Assembly (NCBI RefSeq): GCF_012911925.1
Contig: NZ_JAAXKY010000005.1
Coordinates: 41,048 to 105,047, forward strand
Reading direction: 5' to 3'
From: Pseudonocardia xinjiangensis
GTDB taxonomy: Bacteria > Actinomycetota > Actinomycetes > Mycobacteriales > Pseudonocardiaceae
Length of the DNA stretch: 64,000 nt
Made by a program: the position numbers and the translations under genes. The stretch's first letter is position 1; each line of letters opens with the position of its first letter. This document shows, in pieces, positions 60,940 to 64,000 of the stretch. The notes beneath the pieces were generated by a model. The model was not told the DNA's origin. It searched no databases and saw nothing but the letters and a program-made list of their open reading frames with translations.

Positions 60940-60968
60940 AGTCTAGCTGCAAATGCAGCGGCTGTCGA
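60940..60968 (-). promoter_or_regulatory. Promoter of rpoB-rpoC with a palindrome in the spacer
   Basis: On the minus strand TCGACA (60963-60968), a 17-base spacer and TAGACT (60940-60945) fit the housekeeping consensus. Transcription would begin near 60933, giving a leader of about 238 bases. The spacer contains GCTGCATTTGCAGC, whose arms (GCTGCA/TGCAGC) are perfectly complementary, so a bound protein would block polymerase. Confidence 0.75.
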
Positions 60969-61197
60969 GACAGGTCACCGAGACAACCATCGAGACCTAA
61001 GAGTGACTTGACCGGCGCACCGCGTCAAGACTCTACGCGGCGGTAAATGGTCCTTTTCGCGGGATGACCGGCAGGAACGTCCCGTGGTAGACGCCACGGC
61101 CGCGCGACAGGCCGCTGAGCCAACCGCCCATCGACCGATACTGCCACGTCCGTCGCCCGCACCCGTTCGTGGCCCCGTCCACCCGGCCGGGTGGTCC

Positions 61198-61226
61198 TTG
61201 ACACACCGACGTGGCCGCCGAAGGCT
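61198..61226 (+). promoter_or_regulatory. Candidate promoter of the 61303-63937 operon
   Basis: A perfect TTGACA (61198-61203) is followed after 17 bases by AAGGCT (61221-61226), which matches only the second and last positions of a TANNNT -10 box. Transcription would start about 70 bases before the ATG of the cyclase-family gene. Confidence 0.4.
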
Positions 61227-61302
61227 CGACGGCGATCAGGTTCGCGTCCTCGACGGCGGCAACGGGTCTCGGCGTCGGCGGCCGCCCGACGAGGAGACAA
61301 CG

Positions 61303-62271
61303 ATGTCCCACATTCCCTCCATGGCCGACCTGCTCGGCGCCGACACCCCCTCCAACTGGGGCCGCTGGGGCCCGGACGACGAGCTCGGTGCGCTCAACTA
61401 CCTCGACGCGGCCGAGGTGCTGCGCGGCGTGCGGCACATCCGCACGGGCGAGGTCTTCACCCTGCAGATCCAGATGGGCCGCACGGACGGTCCTGGCGAC
61501 CCGCTGTGGCCCGGGCGGGAAGGCATCAAGCGGCAGAACGTCCTCGACGAGAGCACGTGGGACGGCGAGGGCGCCCCGCAGTTCCCCGGCGGCCTGCACT
61601 ACGCGGACGACACGGCTCTGATCTTCCTGCAGGGCTCCACGCAGTACGACGCGCTGGGCCACGTCTGGTACGACGGCAAGCTCTGGAACGGCTACGACGC
61701 CCGGTCGACCGTCGGCGGGATGGACAAGGCCTCGGTGCTGCCGATCGCGGAGAAGGGCGTGGTGGGGCGCGGGGTGCTGGTCGACATGGCCCGGCACCGT
61801 GGCAAGGACTGGCTGGACAAGGGCGAGACGTTCGACCACGAGGACCTGGAGGCCGCGGCGAAGGCCCAGGGCGTCGAGATCGAGCCGCACGACGTGCTCT
61901 GCGTGCGCACCGGCTTCATGAAGTACTGGTACGAGCTCAACGACAAGAAGGAGTTCTACGACGGCTTCAACGAGCCGGGGCTGACCTACTCGCGTGAGCT
62001 CGTGGAGTGGTTCAAGGGCCGGGAGATCCCCAACCTCGTCACCGACACGATCGCCAACGAGGTGACCTACGAGCCGGGCACCGGTGTCGCCCTGCCCCTG
62101 CACTGCGCGCTGATGCGCAACCTGGGCGTGGCGCTCACCGAGATCGCCTGGCTCGACGACCTGGCCGACGCGTGCGCCGCCGACGGCCGGTGGAGCTTCC
62201 TCTACGTCGCCGCCCCGCTGAAGGTCGTCAACGGCACCGGCGCGCCGGTCAACCCGGTGGTGATCCGCTGA
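61303..62271 (+). CDS. Cyclase-family protein (putative metal-dependent hydrolase)
   Basis: 322 residues from ATG 61303-61305, preceded by GAGGAGA; longer readings upstream are not supported. Family features include GRWGPDDELGALNYLDAAEV at the N terminus and the metal region STQYDALGHVWYDGKLWNGY, with DALGH replacing the HxxTHxD core seen in shorter members. It also has VLPIAEKGVVGRGVLVDMAR and PLHCALMRNLGVALTEIAWL. The long form is common in actinobacteria next to acyl-CoA ligases, probably in degradation of a cyclic or aromatic acid. It is unrelated to the shorter protein at 15441-16139 in detail, though of the same superfamily. Confidence 0.88.
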   Translation: MSHIPSMADLLGADTPSNWGRWGPDDELGALNYLDAAEVLRGVRHIRTGEVFTLQIQMGRTDGPGDPLWPGREGIKRQNVLDESTWDGEGAPQFPGGLHYADDTALIFLQGSTQYDALGHVWYDGKLWNGYDARSTVGGMDKASVLPIAEKGVVGRGVLVDMARHRGKDWLDKGETFDHEDLEAAAKAQGVEIEPHDVLCVRTGFMKYWYELNDKKEFYDGFNEPGLTYSRELVEWFKGREIPNLVTDTIANEVTYEPGTGVALPLHCALMRNLGVALTEIAWLDDLADACAADGRWSFLYVAAPLKVVNGTGAPVNPVVIR

Positions 62272-62272
62272 C

Positions 62273-63937
62273 ATGGGCGGCTACGACGAGCGGCCGTGGC
62301 TCGCCCGGTACGACGAGGGCCAGCCGTCCGACATCGAGCCCGAGTTCACCGACGCGCTGGCGATGTTCCGCGCCTCGGCGGAGCGCAACCCCGACGGCGA
62401 CATCCTCCGCTACTTCGACGGCCGGATCACCCTGCGCGAGCTCGACGAGCTCTCCGACGCGTTCGCGGCCGGCCTGCTCGACGCCGGTTTCTCCGCGGGC
62501 GAGCGGGTGGCGCTGTACCTGCAGAACGTGCCCCAGTTCGTCATCGCGCTGGTGGGCACCTGGAAGGCGGGCGGGATCGCCGTCAACATCAACCCGATGA
62601 ACCGGGCGCGCGAGCTCGACCTGCTGCTGCGCGACTCGGGCGCCACGGTGCTGGTGTGCCTGCAGGGCCTGTACCGCGACGTCGCGGAGTCGGTGGCCGG
62701 CGACGCCGGCGTCACCACGGTGATCACCACGTCGGAGCTGGAGTACCAGACGCGGGACGACCCGCGGGTCTTCTCCGGGACGGAACGCATCGACCTGCCC
62801 GGCACCGTCGACATGGCCGGGCTCATCGACCGGTTCCGCGGGCACCGTCCACCGCCGGTGTCCTTCTCCCCCGGCGACACCGCCGTCCTGACCTACACCT
62901 CCGGCACCACCGGGCCCCCGAAGGGCGCGATGAACACCCACGGCAACGTGGTGTTCAACAGCCAGGCCTACCGGCAGTGGTGCGGCCTCGGCCAGGACGA
63001 CGTGGTGCTCGGGGTCGCCCCCCTGTTCCACATCACGGGCCTGATCTCGCACGTCACGCTCTCGCTGTTGCTCGGGGCACCGCTGGTGCTGTTCTGCCGC
63101 TTCGAGCCCTCGCTCGCGATCGAGACGATCCGCGACGAGCGTCCGACGTTCACCGTCGGGTCGATCACGGTCTTCATCGCACTGATGAACGCGCCCGACG
63201 CGGAGCGGGACGCCCTCACGTCCCTCACGAAGATCTGGTCGGGAGGGGCGCCGATCCCGCCGTCCACCGTCACGGCGTTCTCCGCGACCTTCGGGCAGTA
63301 CATCCACAACATCTACGGGCTGACCGAGACCACCTCCCCGTCGCACGGCGTGCCGCCGGGGGCCGAGGCGCCGGTCGACAAGGCCTCCGGCGCCCTCTCG
63401 GTCGGCGTCCCCATCTACAACACCGTGGTGCGCATCGTGGGCGACGACGGCAAGGACGTCCCGCCCGGCGAGATCGGCGAGATCGTCACGACCGGCCCGC
63501 AGGTCGTCCCCGGCTACTGGAACAAGCCCGAGGAGACGGCGGCCGCGCTCCCGGGGGGTGCGCTCCACACCGGCGACGTCGGGTACATGGACGACAACGG
63601 CTGGTTCTACATCGTCGACCGCAAGAAGGACCAGATCAACGCGGGCGGCTACAAGGTGTGGCCCCGCGAGGTGGAGGACGTGCTGTACGAGCACGAGGCC
63701 GTGCGGGAGGCCGCGGTCGTGGGCGTCCCGGACGAGTACCGGGGCGAGACGGTCAAGGCGTTCGTCAGCCTCCGCCCCGGCCGGACCGTGAGCGCGGAGG
63801 AGCTCATCGCCTTCGCCAGGGAACGGATGGCGGCCTACAAGTACCCCCGGCAGGTGGAGTTCCTCGACGAGATCCCGAAGACCGTGACGGGCAAGCTGCT
63901 GCGCCGGGAGCTGCGCACCCGCGAGCAGGAGTCCTGA
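62273..63937 (+). CDS. AMP-dependent acyl-CoA ligase
   Basis: 554 residues, ATG at 62273-62275 two bases after the cyclase stop. Motifs in order: LTYTSGTTGPPKGAMNTHGN (phosphate loop), NIYGLTETTSPSHG, HTGDVGYMDDNGWFYIVDRK and the catalytic Lys in IPKTVTGKLLRREL. The usual size and layout of medium/long-chain or aryl-CoA synthetases. It would activate a carboxylic acid to the CoA ester, presumably the same catabolic pathway as the preceding cyclase-family enzyme. It is outside the biosynthetic cluster proper. Confidence 0.93.
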   Translation: MGGYDERPWLARYDEGQPSDIEPEFTDALAMFRASAERNPDGDILRYFDGRITLRELDELSDAFAAGLLDAGFSAGERVALYLQNVPQFVIALVGTWKAGGIAVNINPMNRARELDLLLRDSGATVLVCLQGLYRDVAESVAGDAGVTTVITTSELEYQTRDDPRVFSGTERIDLPGTVDMAGLIDRFRGHRPPPVSFSPGDTAVLTYTSGTTGPPKGAMNTHGNVVFNSQAYRQWCGLGQDDVVLGVAPLFHITGLISHVTLSLLLGAPLVLFCRFEPSLAIETIRDERPTFTVGSITVFIALMNAPDAERDALTSLTKIWSGGAPIPPSTVTAFSATFGQYIHNIYGLTETTSPSHGVPPGAEAPVDKASGALSVGVPIYNTVVRIVGDDGKDVPPGEIGEIVTTGPQVVPGYWNKPEETAAALPGGALHTGDVGYMDDNGWFYIVDRKKDQINAGGYKVWPREVEDVLYEHEAVREAAVVGVPDEYRGETVKAFVSLRPGRTVSAEELIAFARERMAAYKYPRQVEFLDEIPKTVTGKLLRRELRTREQES

Positions 63938-64000
63938 CACCGACACCCCGCCCCCGCCCGCGACTCGCGCACCCGAACCGGGCGACTCGCGGGCCGGGGT

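Larger units (their letters stand above)
60695..61302. other. rpoB upstream region, divergent from the cyclase gene
   Basis: About 600 bases without a gene: the rpoB leader, its promoter (60940-60968), a further imperfect inverted repeat (AGAGT..CTTGAC at 61000-61012 against GTCAAG.ACTCT at 61024-61034), and the plus-strand promoter area of the cyclase-family gene. The inverted repeat also contains a minus-strand TTGACG-N17-CACTCT (61000-61028) that could be a second rpoB promoter. Confidence 0.55.

Noticed and set aside
63938..64000. Repeated GCGACTCGCG-like sequence at the right edge
   Set aside because: Only 63 bases are visible after the acyl-CoA ligase stop; too little to define a terminator or repeat.

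Overview
The window is from a high-GC actinomycete, most likely a member of the Pseudonocardiales (inferred from the style of RpoB, RpoC and EF-Tu and from GTG/TTG starts; not proven). Its two ends are core genome. On the left, all on the minus strand, lie the S10 operon (rpsJ-rplC-rplD-rplW-rplB-rpsS-rplV, running off the edge) and the str operon (rpsL-rpsG-fusA-tuf). On the right are rpoB-rpoC (minus strand), followed by a cyclase-family gene and an acyl-CoA ligase (plus strand). In most actinobacteria rpoC and rpsL are separated by only a few genes. Here about 43.6 kb (8800-52384) of specialised-metabolism genes fill that gap.

The inserted region is a hybrid biosynthetic gene cluster. From left to right it holds: an MbtH protein, a transglutaminase-like protein and a PGM1-like ATP-grasp ligase (minus); a DrrA-type ABC exporter with two permeases, an argininosuccinate-synthase-like enzyme and a cyclase-family protein (plus); an A-T NRPS with a remnant of a condensation domain (minus); and a long plus-strand operon with an A-T-TE NRPS, a SyrB2-like Fe/2-oxoglutarate enzyme, a proline-3-hydroxylase-like enzyme, a haem-oxygenase-fold di-iron oxidase, a membrane desaturase, a PhzF-like protein, a cation/proton antiporter, a type II thioesterase-like protein with a Cys nucleophile, and a LuxR regulator. 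After a shared bidirectional terminator come an HSL-type hydrolase and a second LuxR gene (minus). A minus-strand series from 45190 down to 30354 then carries NDP-sugar genes, an AMP-ligase/carrier pair and a cassette of ATP-grasp ligase, PLP decarboxylase and ACP that resembles BtrJ/BtrK/BtrI of butirosin biosynthesis, flanked by two KAS III-like proteins. The cluster closes with a UvrA-like protein, a T-C-A-T NRPS whose A domain looks dead, and a third LuxR gene.

How the parts may work together (inference). The A-T-TE protein has a proline-like specificity code and sits directly upstream of two oxygenases, one of which is itself proline-hydroxylase-like. This suggests that carrier-bound proline is oxidised or halogenated, and the Cys-type thioesterase homologue may then shuttle it, as SyrC and CmaE do. 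The BtrIJK-like cassette would supply a gamma-aminobutyryl-type acyl-ACP that the KAS III-like enzyme could transfer or extend. The only intact condensation domain is in the T-C-A-T protein, so several amide bonds are probably made by the ATP-grasp ligases and the transglutaminase-like enzyme. UDP-sugar oxidation, decarboxylation and transamination genes plus one glycosyltransferase point to an amino-pentose or related sugar. The UvrA-like protein, ABC exporter and antiporter are candidates for self-resistance, and the UvrA homologue hints at a DNA-interacting product. I cannot match this gene set to a known compound.

Regulatory structure: sigma-70-type promoters are visible upstream of rpsL (TTGACC-N18-TACTCT) and rpoB (TCGACA-N17-TAGACT, with a palindrome in the spacer). 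A strong intrinsic terminator follows rpoC. No tRNA, rRNA, CRISPR array or transposase gene was recognised.
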